NCBI GenBank assembly: GCA_013044245.1
Contig: JABEVK010000128.1
Location: 1 to 34,081 of the forward strand
Direction of reading: 5' to 3'
Length of the DNA stretch: 34,081 bases
Source: Spirochaetales bacterium
GTDB taxonomy: Bacteria > Spirochaetota > Spirochaetia > JABEVK01
Of the stretch, positions 7,978 through 16,051 are shown piece by piece. Position numbers and translations under genes: made by a program. Every line of letters starts with the position of its first letter. Positions within the stretch are counted from its first letter, which is position 1. The notes under the pieces were generated by a model. The model was not told where the DNA came from. It ran no database searches and saw only the letters and a list, made by a program, of their open reading frames with translations.

Positions 7978-9412
7978 GGAAAACCTCCTTTAAGTTCTGC
8001 ATTTCTTTTTCGTACTTATCCGCTAAGGCGCGGGCCTTTGTAGCGGCTAAACCTTGATACCGTTCCGGTTGAGAAAAGAAGCTCTCGGGATCCCATCCCG
8101 TACAGGATCGCAATTGTTCCGAAAGTTTTTTCCATAGCTCTGGCCGGGCCCTCAGGGCATCAATCAAAGACCTCTTCTGCTTTTCACATTCCAAAGTCAA
8201 AACCCGAACGACTTCGTGACCTTCGGGCTCGCCGGCTAACGACAACAGAATATAGACACTTTCGGCCAGTACCAGGTCGCCAGCCCCTTCGCGAAGATTT
8301 TTTTGCAAACGTTCCGTATCGACACTCAGGCCCGATAGGACTTTTTTCATACGGGCCACAGCCGCTGTGAAACCTGCCAGGTAGTCCACCACGAAGCGCC
8401 CCGACGCTGAATTCGTAAGATCACGCTGGTGTTCAGAAATTTGGTCCATGAAAAAGGTCATCACCCGGGGAGCAAAGGCCTTCCAGAGGCTTTTCACATG
8501 TTCCGAGTTCCAAGGATTGCGTTTCTGTGGCATCGTGGACGAGCCCACCTGAGTCGCCGAAAAATATTCACGAAGTTCGCCAATTTCAGATCGTTGCAGG
8601 TTTCGCAGGTCATCAGCAAGGTTGGCAAGAATTCCAAAGGCCACGTTGAGTTCCAACAAAAGCCGTAGAAGGTATTCGGGTTCCACCAGCTGAGTTGAAT
8701 GTTCCGACGGCTCCAAGCCTAGGTGACCAAGAACCAAACGCTCTAAGGCTTCGGGGTCTTTCGTCATAACGCTCGTTGCATTGTACGCACCCACGGCGCC
8801 CGCAAATTTGCCCCGCAAGTCTGAGGCCCTTTTTTCGATTTCTTTGATCGATTTTCCCAACCGAGAAACATATTCAGACAGGGCAAACCCCACCGTGAGC
8901 GGTACTGCGTACTGTCCGTGGGTTCTACCGATTTGTGGAGTTTGGGCCTCGTTTCGGGCTAAGCTACACAATGAGATTTCTAAATCAACCAGCAGGGGAA
9001 GAATCACCTGACGGACGGCGTCTCGGATTTTTAGGGCATTAGCCGTATCGAGCATATCCACCGAGGTAGCCCCCAGGTGAACAAAAGGGACGAGTTCTTC
9101 GGGAAGATACCGCTTGATCACATTGACGAGAGCACGAATGTTGTGCTGGGTTTTTTCTTCTTCAGCATACACCGCTTCGGGCTGAACTTTGGCTTCTAGG
9201 TCGTCGATAGCGCCCAAAAGACGCTTTTGGTCCGCCTCAGTAAACCACAATTCGAGATGAGCCTTAAGCAAAGCGGCCTCACAACGAACGGCATAACGCA
9301 CTGAAGCTTCTTCGCTTAGCAGGTCAGAAAGCTTGTCAAAAATCTCGGGGTTTGAAAGATAATACCGATGATCAAGGGGGGATAAATTGCGGAAAAGACT
9401 TCTTTGTTCCAT
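7967..9412 (-). CDS. purB: Adenylosuccinate lyase
   Basis: Cleaves adenylosuccinate to AMP and fumarate, and SAICAR to AICAR, in purine synthesis. It is 481 residues, somewhat longer than the E. coli enzyme. The fumarase/aspartase signature SSTMPQKRNP is at 291-300 and the general-acid region RTHGQ at 163-167 carries His165. It heads the purB-guaB-purA-guaA operon. There is no Shine-Dalgarno before ATG 9412; instead a -10 box ends 5 bases upstream, so the mRNA is probably leaderless. A 19-bp palindrome covers that -10 box, implying repressor or activator control. Confidence 0.96.
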   Translation of the reverse strand: MEQRSLFRNLSPLDHRYYLSNPEIFDKLSDLLSEEASVRYAVRCEAALLKAHLELWFTEADQKRLLGAIDDLEAKVQPEAVYAEEEKTQHNIRALVNVIKRYLPEELVPFVHLGATSVDMLDTANALKIRDAVRQVILPLLVDLEISLCSLARNEAQTPQIGRTHGQYAVPLTVGFALSEYVSRLGKSIKEIEKRASDLRGKFAGAVGAYNATSVMTKDPEALERLVLGHLGLEPSEHSTQLVEPEYLLRLLLELNVAFGILANLADDLRNLQRSEIGELREYFSATQVGSSTMPQKRNPWNSEHVKSLWKAFAPRVMTFFMDQISEHQRDLTNSASGRFVVDYLAGFTAAVARMKKVLSGLSVDTERLQKNLREGAGDLVLAESVYILLSLAGEPEGHEVVRVLTLECEKQKRSLIDALRARPELWKKLSEQLRSCTGWDPESFFSQPERYQGLAATKARALADKYEKEMQNLKEVFHAV

Positions 9413-9414
9413 GC

Positions 9415-9433
9415 GGCATTCTGACAGAATGCC
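9415..9433. promoter_or_regulatory. 19-bp palindromic operator candidate in front of purB
   Basis: GGCATTCTGACAGAATGCC is a perfect inverted repeat with 9-bp arms and a single central base. It fully covers the purB -10 box and begins 3 bases upstream of the purB ATG. It has no T tract on the purB side and sits between divergent genes, so an operator fits better than a terminator. The cognate regulator is unknown. Confidence 0.6.
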
Positions 9434-9446
9434 CTAGTTTTGTCAA
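9418..9446 (-). promoter_or_regulatory. Promoter of the purine operon
   Basis: On the minus strand: perfect TTGACA (9441-9446), 17-bp spacer, CAGAAT (9418-9423). The predicted start is at 9411-9412, which is the first base or so of the purB ATG. Confidence 0.7.
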
Positions 9447-9457
9447 AGGTTCGACGC

Positions 9458-9463
9458 TAAACT
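9458..9463 (+). promoter_or_regulatory. -10 box of the TPR gene, placed for a leaderless mRNA
   Basis: TAAACT ends 6 bases before ATG 9470, so +1 would be the A of the ATG. No clear -35 hexamer stands at 16-18 bp; TTGTCA (9440-9445) is only 12 bp away. The call rests on the -10 match and the absence of a ribosome site. Confidence 0.45.
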
Positions 9464-9469
9464 AAAACC

Positions 9470-11353
9470 ATGACCACTGCCCAAAAATCTCAGCTGTTTC
9501 AAAAAGGACTTAAAGCTGGTCGTGAGCGCCGCTATGCCGATGCCGTCACGGCATTTACACGTTTAGTCGACGGAGAAGACCCTCGAACCCTGCTACTTTT
9601 GGGCCGAAGCTACCATGGCCTAGGCGATTACCTTCAAGCAGTTCATCTATTTCATACAGGTCTTAAACTCTATGGAGACTCCGCTGAGTACCATTTTTTT
9701 TTGGGAAGAAGTTACCTGTCCGCAGGCTCTGCGGAACAAGCCATCTTCTGGTTAGAAAAAGCTTATCGAGAAAAGTTTGGCACTTCCCAAACCCTAGGAC
9801 TATTGGGAAGTGCTTACCTTAAAGCCAAGAACCCCGCCAAGGCCGTTGAAATCCTCGAGAAAGCGGTGGGATTGGCTCCAGGCAATCGCGGTATCTACAT
9901 TGCTTACCTCAATGCCCTTTATGTCCGTGCCGTTCAGCTGTTTCATGGTGGTAACGCCGATCTTGCCCGCCAAATTCTCTTGTTCCTTTTAGACCGTGGT
10001 GCCGAATCAGAGGGGCTTCACCTCTACCTTGCTTCGTGCTTCCGTGAATTAGGCCAATATGCTGACGCGTTGCCCCACTTAACTGCTGCCAGGCAGACAG
10101 CCCCGGATGATCCTGTTTTGGTTTCACAGTTGGTTGAAGCTCTCATGGCCACAGGCCAGCGCGACAAGGCCCGTAAACTCATGGCCCAGTACCAAGAGGT
10201 TCTCCCCGAAGGCACGGCCCCGTCTCCGGAACTTGTCGAGGAACTCTTACCCTGGCAGTACCTCAATCAAGGCAAACTTCGGCGGGCCGTCTACTTTGCT
10301 CTTAAAGTACTTAAACGCAAGCCTGAGTTTGCTGAAATGTCGCTAGTTATCGGCGAGGCCTATCGCCGCCTTGGTCAAGATGCGAAAGCTGAAGCACATT
10401 TAGAACGAGCTAGGAAAAATCCCCAAGTCAGCTTGCAAGCCGAATATTCTTTGTTGTCTTTGCATTGGCAAAACGGGCATTACCAAAAAGCCTTAACCGA
10501 GGCTCAGCGGCTAAAAAAACTCACCCCCAGCGATGATAGCCTCAATTATTACATCACCTTACTCAAGTGTGAACTTGATACACCCCCGGCGGAGAACATT
10601 GAAGCTCTCCGTTCGTTGATCGCCCGGTTAGAACCTGATCCTTTTCTTTTTGCCGCCCTGGCGAAAGAGTACCAAAAAACTGGTCTAGAAGATTTGGCTC
10701 ACCCCTGGTTAAAACGTGCCTTAAAACTGGACCCACAGAACAAAAGTGCTGTCGAAACCTTAGCAATGATCCTCCCCACTTTAGACATTCCCGATTGGAA
10801 ACAAGCCTTTGAGCAGTATTTGGAACTTCGCCACACCGATCAGACCATCCTCAGGGTCTTTACTCAGCGTTTACTCGAAGCCAAAGATTGGCCCGAGGCA
10901 CAGCAACGGCTCTTGCAATGGATCTCGCAAGGACACCGTACGCATGGCAACCTGAGGGCCTTGGCCTATGTTTACCGAATGCGAAATCTCTTTTCAGAGG
11001 CCTTCCTCATCTATCGAGATCTTTTGCATCAAGACCCTAAAAATCCCGAGTATTTATCTGGTGTTGTTTTATGCCTGTATAAGCTAGGAAAAAAAGAACT
11101 GGCCCTGGAATTCGCCCGCAAGGCCGCCGTGGCAGCGCCCCAAAATGCTCGCTTTGCCTATCAGATCGGACTAATCGCTCAGGCTTGCCACGACCGCGAG
11201 CAAGCCGAACGAAGCTTTCGAAAAGCGATCGAGATTGAGACCAACCATTGGCCCAGTTACCTCAAACTCTCAGAACTCTTTGCTGAAGCGGGGGATACCG
11301 CGTCAGCCGAGAGGTACAAAAAACACGCAGAAGCACTAAAATTGAAAACTTAA
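9470..11353 (+). CDS. Soluble TPR-repeat protein, 627 aa
   Basis: Nearly the whole protein consists of 34-residue helical hairpins of TPR type; good copies start near LLLLGRSYHGLGDYLQAVHLF, AEYHFFLGRSYLSAGSAEQ and ARFAYQIGLIAQACHDREQ. No signal peptide, membrane segment or enzymatic domain is visible, so a cytoplasmic scaffold is likely. It faces purB across a 57-base divergent region. No Shine-Dalgarno precedes the ATG. The following gene has its own promoter. TPR proteins bind other proteins; the partner cannot be read from sequence. Confidence 0.88.
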   Translation: MTTAQKSQLFQKGLKAGRERRYADAVTAFTRLVDGEDPRTLLLLGRSYHGLGDYLQAVHLFHTGLKLYGDSAEYHFFLGRSYLSAGSAEQAIFWLEKAYREKFGTSQTLGLLGSAYLKAKNPAKAVEILEKAVGLAPGNRGIYIAYLNALYVRAVQLFHGGNADLARQILLFLLDRGAESEGLHLYLASCFRELGQYADALPHLTAARQTAPDDPVLVSQLVEALMATGQRDKARKLMAQYQEVLPEGTAPSPELVEELLPWQYLNQGKLRRAVYFALKVLKRKPEFAEMSLVIGEAYRRLGQDAKAEAHLERARKNPQVSLQAEYSLLSLHWQNGHYQKALTEAQRLKKLTPSDDSLNYYITLLKCELDTPPAENIEALRSLIARLEPDPFLFAALAKEYQKTGLEDLAHPWLKRALKLDPQNKSAVETLAMILPTLDIPDWKQAFEQYLELRHTDQTILRVFTQRLLEAKDWPEAQQRLLQWISQGHRTHGNLRALAYVYRMRNLFSEAFLIYRDLLHQDPKNPEYLSGVVLCLYKLGKKELALEFARKAAVAAPQNARFAYQIGLIAQACHDREQAERSFRKAIEIETNHWPSYLKLSELFAEAGDTASAERYKKHAEALKLKT

Positions 11354-11357
11354 CCCC

Positions 11358-11385
11358 TTGCCGGTTCCTTCATATCCCTTATACT
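11358..11385 (+). promoter_or_regulatory. Promoter of the 182-aa hypothetical gene
   Basis: TTGCCG (11358-11363), 16-bp spacer, TATACT (11380-11385). Predicted start near 11392, giving a 14-base leader with AAGGAG. Confidence 0.55.
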
Positions 11386-11405
11386 GAGAAGGAAAGGAGA
11401 TGCTC

Positions 11406-11954
11406 ATGTCCGCCAAAGCTCTGGATTTATTTCATGCCTATCAAGAAAACACCCTTCCCCGTGACGGCGGGTATATCGTTTCTTCATTTTTTGATGGTAG
11501 TTCCACCTATTCACGCTATGAGGTAACTTCGTATAGTGGCGTGAAAAATATTTTTTTAACGGACGAAGGCCTTACTTTTCAGTCCGACGGCAATAAGCTC
11601 TTCATTCTCGTCGAGCCTGCCACTTACCCCCGTAAACAGCTCGAGCCGGTCTACCGTGACAAAAATGAATCCATCCCTCACCGGTATAAAGAATTGAAAA
11701 CTTTCACGTGTAAAGATCAAACCAAGGTCATGGTGAGCGCCGAACCAGTGCAATGTTACTCTGCCTTCACGATTTTGAAACCCACCTCAATCAACTTTGC
11801 GCTCGTCTTTTACAACACCCCCGATATTTTACAGACTATGGAGTTCTTCTTTCAAAAAACACTCAACCGCGAAGCTGGTGTTCCTCAGATCAATGCCAAC
11901 GAAGCCGCAAAAACGATCTCAGAAGGAATTGCCAAGCTATTATTGAGGTTCTAG
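11406..11954 (+). CDS. Unrecognised protein, 182 aa
   Basis: Begins MSAKALDLFHAYQEN. I place the start at ATG 11406 because AAGGAG at 11394-11399 is 6 bases upstream; the ATG at 11400 abuts that site. The first 130 residues look beta-rich with many aromatic residues (VSSFFDGSSTYSRYEVTSY, LFILVEPATYP), and the last 40 look helical. There is no signal peptide or membrane segment. Two Cys lie mid-protein. I cannot assign a family. It converges on the GH13 gene with 34 bases between them and no terminator visible. Confidence 0.75.
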   Translation: MSAKALDLFHAYQENTLPRDGGYIVSSFFDGSSTYSRYEVTSYSGVKNIFLTDEGLTFQSDGNKLFILVEPATYPRKQLEPVYRDKNESIPHRYKELKTFTCKDQTKVMVSAEPVQCYSAFTILKPTSINFALVFYNTPDILQTMEFFFQKTLNREAGVPQINANEAAKTISEGIAKLLLRF

Positions 11955-11988
11955 CAATAAGACTTCGGTGTATACAGGACTCTTTTCT

Positions 11989-13644
11989 TTAAACCGTGGT
12001 AAGAATATAGACTTCCCAGGGGCGTAGTGTAATCTTTCCGGCCTTGACGGATGATGAAGAGGCTGGATAGTTGGATAGTAGCACCACCCAGTTCCCTTGT
12101 GTGCCTCGGGAACGTGGCAAATTCCACGTGACAAACTCACGGCTCCAGTTGCCGACAAGAGCTACCAGATTTCGCCCTTTTCCGCGTTGAACCGCATAAA
12201 TGTGGGGGTGGTGGCTCCAGCGAACCCACTTCCCGTGTCGTAAAGCCGCGTTATCTTGTCTCAAACGGATCACTTTACGGTAAAATTCCCACACGCTATC
12301 AGAGTCACCCTGCTGGCGCTCCCAGTTGATCGTTTCGTAGTCGTACGCTGGCTTCAACCAGGCTGTTCCTTTAGTAAACCCCGCTTGAGGTGCTGATGAC
12401 CATGAGTACGGTGTTCGAGCATTATCCCGACCATACATGAGCAAATGCGCCAGCGCGAGTTCCGCGTCTTGCCCCTGCTCAAGGGCTTCATGATACCGCC
12501 GTAGAGAAGCCTGGTCTTGAAAATCTGCTGGGCTTTTAAAGCCAGCATTGCCCAATCCTAGCTCTTCCCCTTGGTAGATAAAAGGCGTTCCCCATGAGGT
12601 CAGCAAGACAGCGGCAAAGAATTGTGCTGAGCGTCGCCGAAGGTAACGGTCGTCCCCCCAAAGAGAAAGGTGGCGACCTTGGTCATGATTGCTGAAAAAA
12701 GCGGTGTCCCAAGCGTGTTGACCTGAAAACTTACGGTACCACCGCTCATGATTTTTCAAGAAATCTTGTGCTCGCGGGTGAGGCAAAAAAAACTGATCAA
12801 AATGAAAGATAGCATCTAGTTCTTGTTGCCTTGCGGTATATAACAACGCGGTAGACGGTGTTGTTCCGCCCGTTTCACCGATTGCCACCGCCCCCCAAGG
12901 CTCTAAAACAGCTTTGCGAAACTCACGGAGGTGGGCATGGGTAAGACGGGTATTCTTAAACTGCTTCAACTTTAAGTGGGCGGGAGCGTCTGGGAGGCCC
13001 AACGGTTTGCCCAGATGATGCACGGCATCCAGCCTAAAGCCATCAATACCCTTTTCAAGCCACCAGCGGGCGATCGAAAACATTTCTTGGCGCACTTCGG
13101 GATTTTCCCAGTTCAAGTCGGGTTGACTAGGCAAAAAATGGTGTAAATACCATTGACCGGTTTCTTCAGATTGCGTCCAAGCTGACCCGCCAAAATAAGA
13201 ATCCCAGTTATTCGGCGGTCCCCCGTGGGGATGTGTGTCACTAGGTCGCCCATCGGACCAATAGTACCATTGGCGGTAGCGGCTATTAACGGAGCTTTTG
13301 GCATCTTGAAACCACGGGTGCTGGCTAGAGGTGTGATTGACCACGAAATCCATCAACACCCTGAGGTTTTTCTTGTGGGCTTTGGCCAAAAGTTCTTCTA
13401 AATCGGCTAAGGTTCCCAATTCAGGAGCCACTGACCGATAATCAGAAACATCGTAACCATTATCTTCGTTAGGCGAAGCACAGAAAGGGGACAGCCAGAG
13501 AGTATTTACCCCCAACGAGGTGATCGCTTCCAGTTTGTCGATTACACCACGAAGATCGCCAATACCATCCCCGTTACTATCGTAAAAACTGCGGAGATAA
13601 AGCTGGTAAACTACCGCATCGCGGAACCAGTCAGAACTCTTCAT
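11989..13644 (-). CDS. GH13 alpha-glucosidase / oligo-1,6-glucosidase
   Basis: A cytoplasmic 551-residue glycoside hydrolase of family 13 in the oligo-1,6-glucosidase group. It starts WFRDAVVYQLYLRSFYDSNGDGIGDL, typical of that group. Catalytic residues are the nucleophile Asp206 (GFRLDAV), acid/base Glu257 (AIGETGG) and transition-state stabiliser Asp321 (SNHDQ). QPDLNWENPEVR is another group marker. The residue after the nucleophile is Ala, where strict 1,6-enzymes often have Val and 1,4-enzymes Thr, so linkage preference is open. No signal peptide, so it acts on imported oligosaccharides. It follows the Sua5 gene by 5 bases, and the two are probably co-transcribed. Trehalose-6-phosphate hydrolase is a less likely alternative. 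Confidence 0.93.
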   Translation of the reverse strand: MKSSDWFRDAVVYQLYLRSFYDSNGDGIGDLRGVIDKLEAITSLGVNTLWLSPFCASPNEDNGYDVSDYRSVAPELGTLADLEELLAKAHKKNLRVLMDFVVNHTSSQHPWFQDAKSSVNSRYRQWYYWSDGRPSDTHPHGGPPNNWDSYFGGSAWTQSEETGQWYLHHFLPSQPDLNWENPEVRQEMFSIARWWLEKGIDGFRLDAVHHLGKPLGLPDAPAHLKLKQFKNTRLTHAHLREFRKAVLEPWGAVAIGETGGTTPSTALLYTARQQELDAIFHFDQFFLPHPRAQDFLKNHERWYRKFSGQHAWDTAFFSNHDQGRHLSLWGDDRYLRRRSAQFFAAVLLTSWGTPFIYQGEELGLGNAGFKSPADFQDQASLRRYHEALEQGQDAELALAHLLMYGRDNARTPYSWSSAPQAGFTKGTAWLKPAYDYETINWERQQGDSDSVWEFYRKVIRLRQDNAALRHGKWVRWSHHPHIYAVQRGKGRNLVALVGNWSREFVTWNLPRSRGTQGNWVVLLSNYPASSSSVKAGKITLRPWEVYILTTV

Positions 13645-13649
13645 CGCCT

Positions 13650-14636
13650 TTAAACAGCTTTACCTGCCGCTTTTCCCAGTCTATTGGCAATAGCTCTTCC
13701 TACGCCATTTGCTGGGGGTAGCTGTGCCAAAATCAAGCCACAACAGGCTTCGTCCATTTCATGAAAAGAGGCATACAGGTATTTAGCATAACTTTCCCAG
13801 TCTGCAAACTTTAAAACTTCCCATGCTGAGGGAATATTTTCGGGCAGATTTCCTTCCAAAACTAAAACCCCGATTTTACGATCATCTTGATACCATGCCA
13901 ATAACTCTGCGGACTGAGAAAAAAGCTGAACTTCAGCTTCGGGCTTGTAATGGGTGTATTTGAGCCCCGGCGATACCGGGCGACCTTCTGAGGGCACCTG
14001 GTACGGCAAGGACTCAGGATCAACAGACAAGACTGCGGCAATTTGCTCAACGGTAACCGCGCCAGGGCGTAGGACCTTGGGAACTCCCCCCGGAAAGGCT
14101 ACAATGGTCGATTCTAACCCAATCTCAGCGTCATCACCTTGTAAAATTGCTTCGACCCGCCCCAACATGGCGCTTTTCGCCATCTCAAAGTTGGTGGGGC
14201 TAGGCGCACCCGACACGTTTGCTGAAGGAGCGGCAATGGGGACACCGGCTTCCAAGAGTAACTTCTGCGCATCAGCATTACTGGGCCAACGCACTGCGAC
14301 CGTTGGTAAGCCCGCCGTGACAATGTCAGGGACATTGGGGTTCTTGGGAAGAACTAACGAAAGAGGACCAGGCCAGAATGCCTGTGCGAGTTGTCGAGCC
14401 TCGGGGGAAACCTCTGAGGCAACCTCATCGAGTTGTTCCCAACTAGCAATGTGAACAATTAAAGGGTTATCAGACGGACGGCCTTTTGCCGTAAAAATCC
14501 GCGTGCAAGCCACAGGATTAAACGCACTTGCCCCCAGGCCGTAAACGGTTTCTGTAGGAAACACCACCAGCCCACCACGACGTATCACTGCGGCGGCTTC
14601 AGGAATTTGGTCAGAAGGGATTATAAGTGTCTTCAT
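13650..14636 (-). CDS. L-threonylcarbamoyladenylate synthase (Sua5/TsaC family, long form)
   Basis: Makes threonylcarbamoyl-AMP from threonine, bicarbonate and ATP for the t6A37 modification of ANN-decoding tRNAs. The YrdC domain fills about 1-195, with GGLVVFPTETVYGLGA and the KGRPSDNPLIVH motif. A C-terminal Sua5-type extension follows after SPGLKYTHYKPEA, so this is the Sua5 form of about 328 residues rather than the short TsaC form. I choose ATG 14636, preceded by GGAG and giving MKTLIIPSD; the upstream in-frame start at 14651 lacks a ribosome site. It leads the small operon with the GH13 gene. Confidence 0.95.
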   Translation of the reverse strand: MKTLIIPSDQIPEAAAVIRRGGLVVFPTETVYGLGASAFNPVACTRIFTAKGRPSDNPLIVHIASWEQLDEVASEVSPEARQLAQAFWPGPLSLVLPKNPNVPDIVTAGLPTVAVRWPSNADAQKLLLEAGVPIAAPSANVSGAPSPTNFEMAKSAMLGRVEAILQGDDAEIGLESTIVAFPGGVPKVLRPGAVTVEQIAAVLSVDPESLPYQVPSEGRPVSPGLKYTHYKPEAEVQLFSQSAELLAWYQDDRKIGVLVLEGNLPENIPSAWEVLKFADWESYAKYLYASFHEMDEACCGLILAQLPPANGVGRAIANRLGKAAGKAV

Positions 14637-14656
14637 ATATCTCCAAAGCATCTAGC

Positions 14657-14684
14657 ATTGTAAGGATTTTTTGACAAAAGGCAA
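14657..14684 (-). promoter_or_regulatory. Promoter of the Sua5 gene
   Basis: On the minus strand: TTGCCT (14679-14684), 16-bp spacer, TACAAT (14657-14662). Predicted start near 14650, a 14-base leader. It overlaps the divergent promoter of the 14720 gene, so the two may compete. Confidence 0.6.
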
Positions 14685-14699
14685 TCCGTGCGCTACGAT
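14671..14699 (+). promoter_or_regulatory. Promoter of the HATPase/cNMP regulator gene
   Basis: Perfect TTGACA (14671-14676), 17-bp spacer, TACGAT (14694-14699). Predicted start near 14706, just ahead of or within the GAGGGGGA ribosome site. Confidence 0.7.
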
Positions 14700-14719
14700 T
14701 TTGCGAGGGGGATATCATT

Positions 14720-16033
14720 TTGAGCCTTGTCGCGATTCTCAATTCCGACCCAACCGTTCAAGCTCGTTTGGATAAAGCCTTAAGAAAAGACGGCCAACGA
14801 CGGTTTCCCCTGTTGAAAGCTTCCGACATTGAAGAGGCTCTCGAAATTCTTAATTTTGATCTTCCAGAAATTGTTGTCATGAACGTGGATGATCCCAATC
14901 TTCCTCTCGCCCCTGTCCTTTCTACCCTAAGAACCGACTCATGGATGCAGAATTTCGCCTTGATAGCGGTATACGACCCCTCTCTAGGGCCAGAGTCAAG
15001 AGTGTATAAATTAGTCGCTCCCTTAAACATCCTTGCGGCCTTAAGCACCGATCAAATTTCAGAATACTTGTTCAAATACTTGAAAATTCTGGAAAACAAT
15101 CATCAACTTATGGTTAAATTAGAGGTTTCTGGTGCCGGAGAAGTCAAAACTACGGGTGTCTTTAATATTAGTAACGACCCTATGACGGTGCCGATTTATA
15201 CGGGGCTGGCGGCGCAGACCTTAGTGCAACGAGGCTTAATTGAGCCTTCTCGGAAACGCGATCTGCAAATTGCTCTCGCTGAGTTGGTTCAAAATGCGAT
15301 AGAACACGGTCATTGCGGTCTCAATGCATCAGAAAAAGCAGAATTTTTAGCACAAGGTGGTTCTATCGCCGACCTTATCGAAAAAAAATGCCAGGAAAAC
15401 CCCATTTTAGCTGACATGAAGGTTACCTTGGAATGGGAAATCACCTCTGCAAAGTCAAAATTTTATGTCCGCGACCAAGGAAAAGGGTTTGATGTCGAGG
15501 GTTGGCTCGCTACCTTGCGAACCCATGGTCCTGGAGCCCTCTCCGGCAGGGGAATTAAACTGGCTCGCAGTCTTGGGGGACAACTTTCGTATAACCGAAC
15601 GGGCAATGTTGCCTGCCTCACCGTAAACCACCCTTCGGTAGCAGGTCGTGAACCGCCACGAGGGTTTGAAGGCGAAGAAATTGTGATTGCCCAAAAGGGC
15701 GATGTCGTTTTTCAGCAAGGGGAGCTGAGTGACCACCTGTATTTTATTGTCAGTGGAACGTTTGGTGTCTATCATGATGGCGTGCCGCTCAATCACCTCG
15801 GCCCTGCCGATGTCTTTATGGGTGAAATGTCCTTTCTAACCAATAATGTTCGGACCGCGACCGTTTTGTGTGAAACTACAGGCCGCTTGATCAAAATCTC
15901 TCGTCGATCCTTTGTCAAAACCTTGCGGGAGTTTCCCCATTATGGCTTTTTCTTAGCCAAGCTCATGGCAAAAAAACTTTCTTCAGGTAACGAAGAGCGT
16001 GCCAGACAAGTTCTCGATGATCTTACCGTTTAA
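14720..16033 (+). CDS. Three-domain regulator: pseudo-receiver, HATPase, cyclic-nucleotide-binding domain
   Basis: 437 residues, starting at TTG 14720 with GAGGGGGA 7 bases upstream. Residues 1-125 resemble a receiver domain, but the phospho-acceptor position reads VVMNVDDP, with Asn55 where Asp is expected, and no Lys-Pro is seen near 100. Residues about 150-305 form a GHKL ATPase of the anti-sigma/RsbW kind: N-box ELVQNAIEHG (188-197), DQGKGFD (252-258), GRGI (276-279). No His-containing dimerisation helix is seen, so it is not an ordinary sensor kinase. Residues about 315-425 are a cNMP-binding beta-barrel (QGELSDHLYFIVSG, FMGEMSFLTNNVRTATV), though the usual Arg of the phosphate cassette region needs alignment. 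manA follows by 18 bases. Confidence 0.85.
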   Translation: MSLVAILNSDPTVQARLDKALRKDGQRRFPLLKASDIEEALEILNFDLPEIVVMNVDDPNLPLAPVLSTLRTDSWMQNFALIAVYDPSLGPESRVYKLVAPLNILAALSTDQISEYLFKYLKILENNHQLMVKLEVSGAGEVKTTGVFNISNDPMTVPIYTGLAAQTLVQRGLIEPSRKRDLQIALAELVQNAIEHGHCGLNASEKAEFLAQGGSIADLIEKKCQENPILADMKVTLEWEITSAKSKFYVRDQGKGFDVEGWLATLRTHGPGALSGRGIKLARSLGGQLSYNRTGNVACLTVNHPSVAGREPPRGFEGEEIVIAQKGDVVFQQGELSDHLYFIVSGTFGVYHDGVPLNHLGPADVFMGEMSFLTNNVRTATVLCETTGRLIKISRRSFVKTLREFPHYGFFLAKLMAKKLSSGNEERARQVLDDLTV

Positions 16034-16051
16034 ACTATAGGATAGCGAAGC

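Noticed and set aside
9440-9463. TTGTCA plus TAAACT as a full sigma-70 promoter for the TPR gene
   Set aside because: Spacing is 12 bp, too short; only the -10 is kept.
11955-11988. Terminator between the convergent 182-aa and GH13 genes
   Set aside because: No stem-loop with a T tract could be found in these 34 bases.
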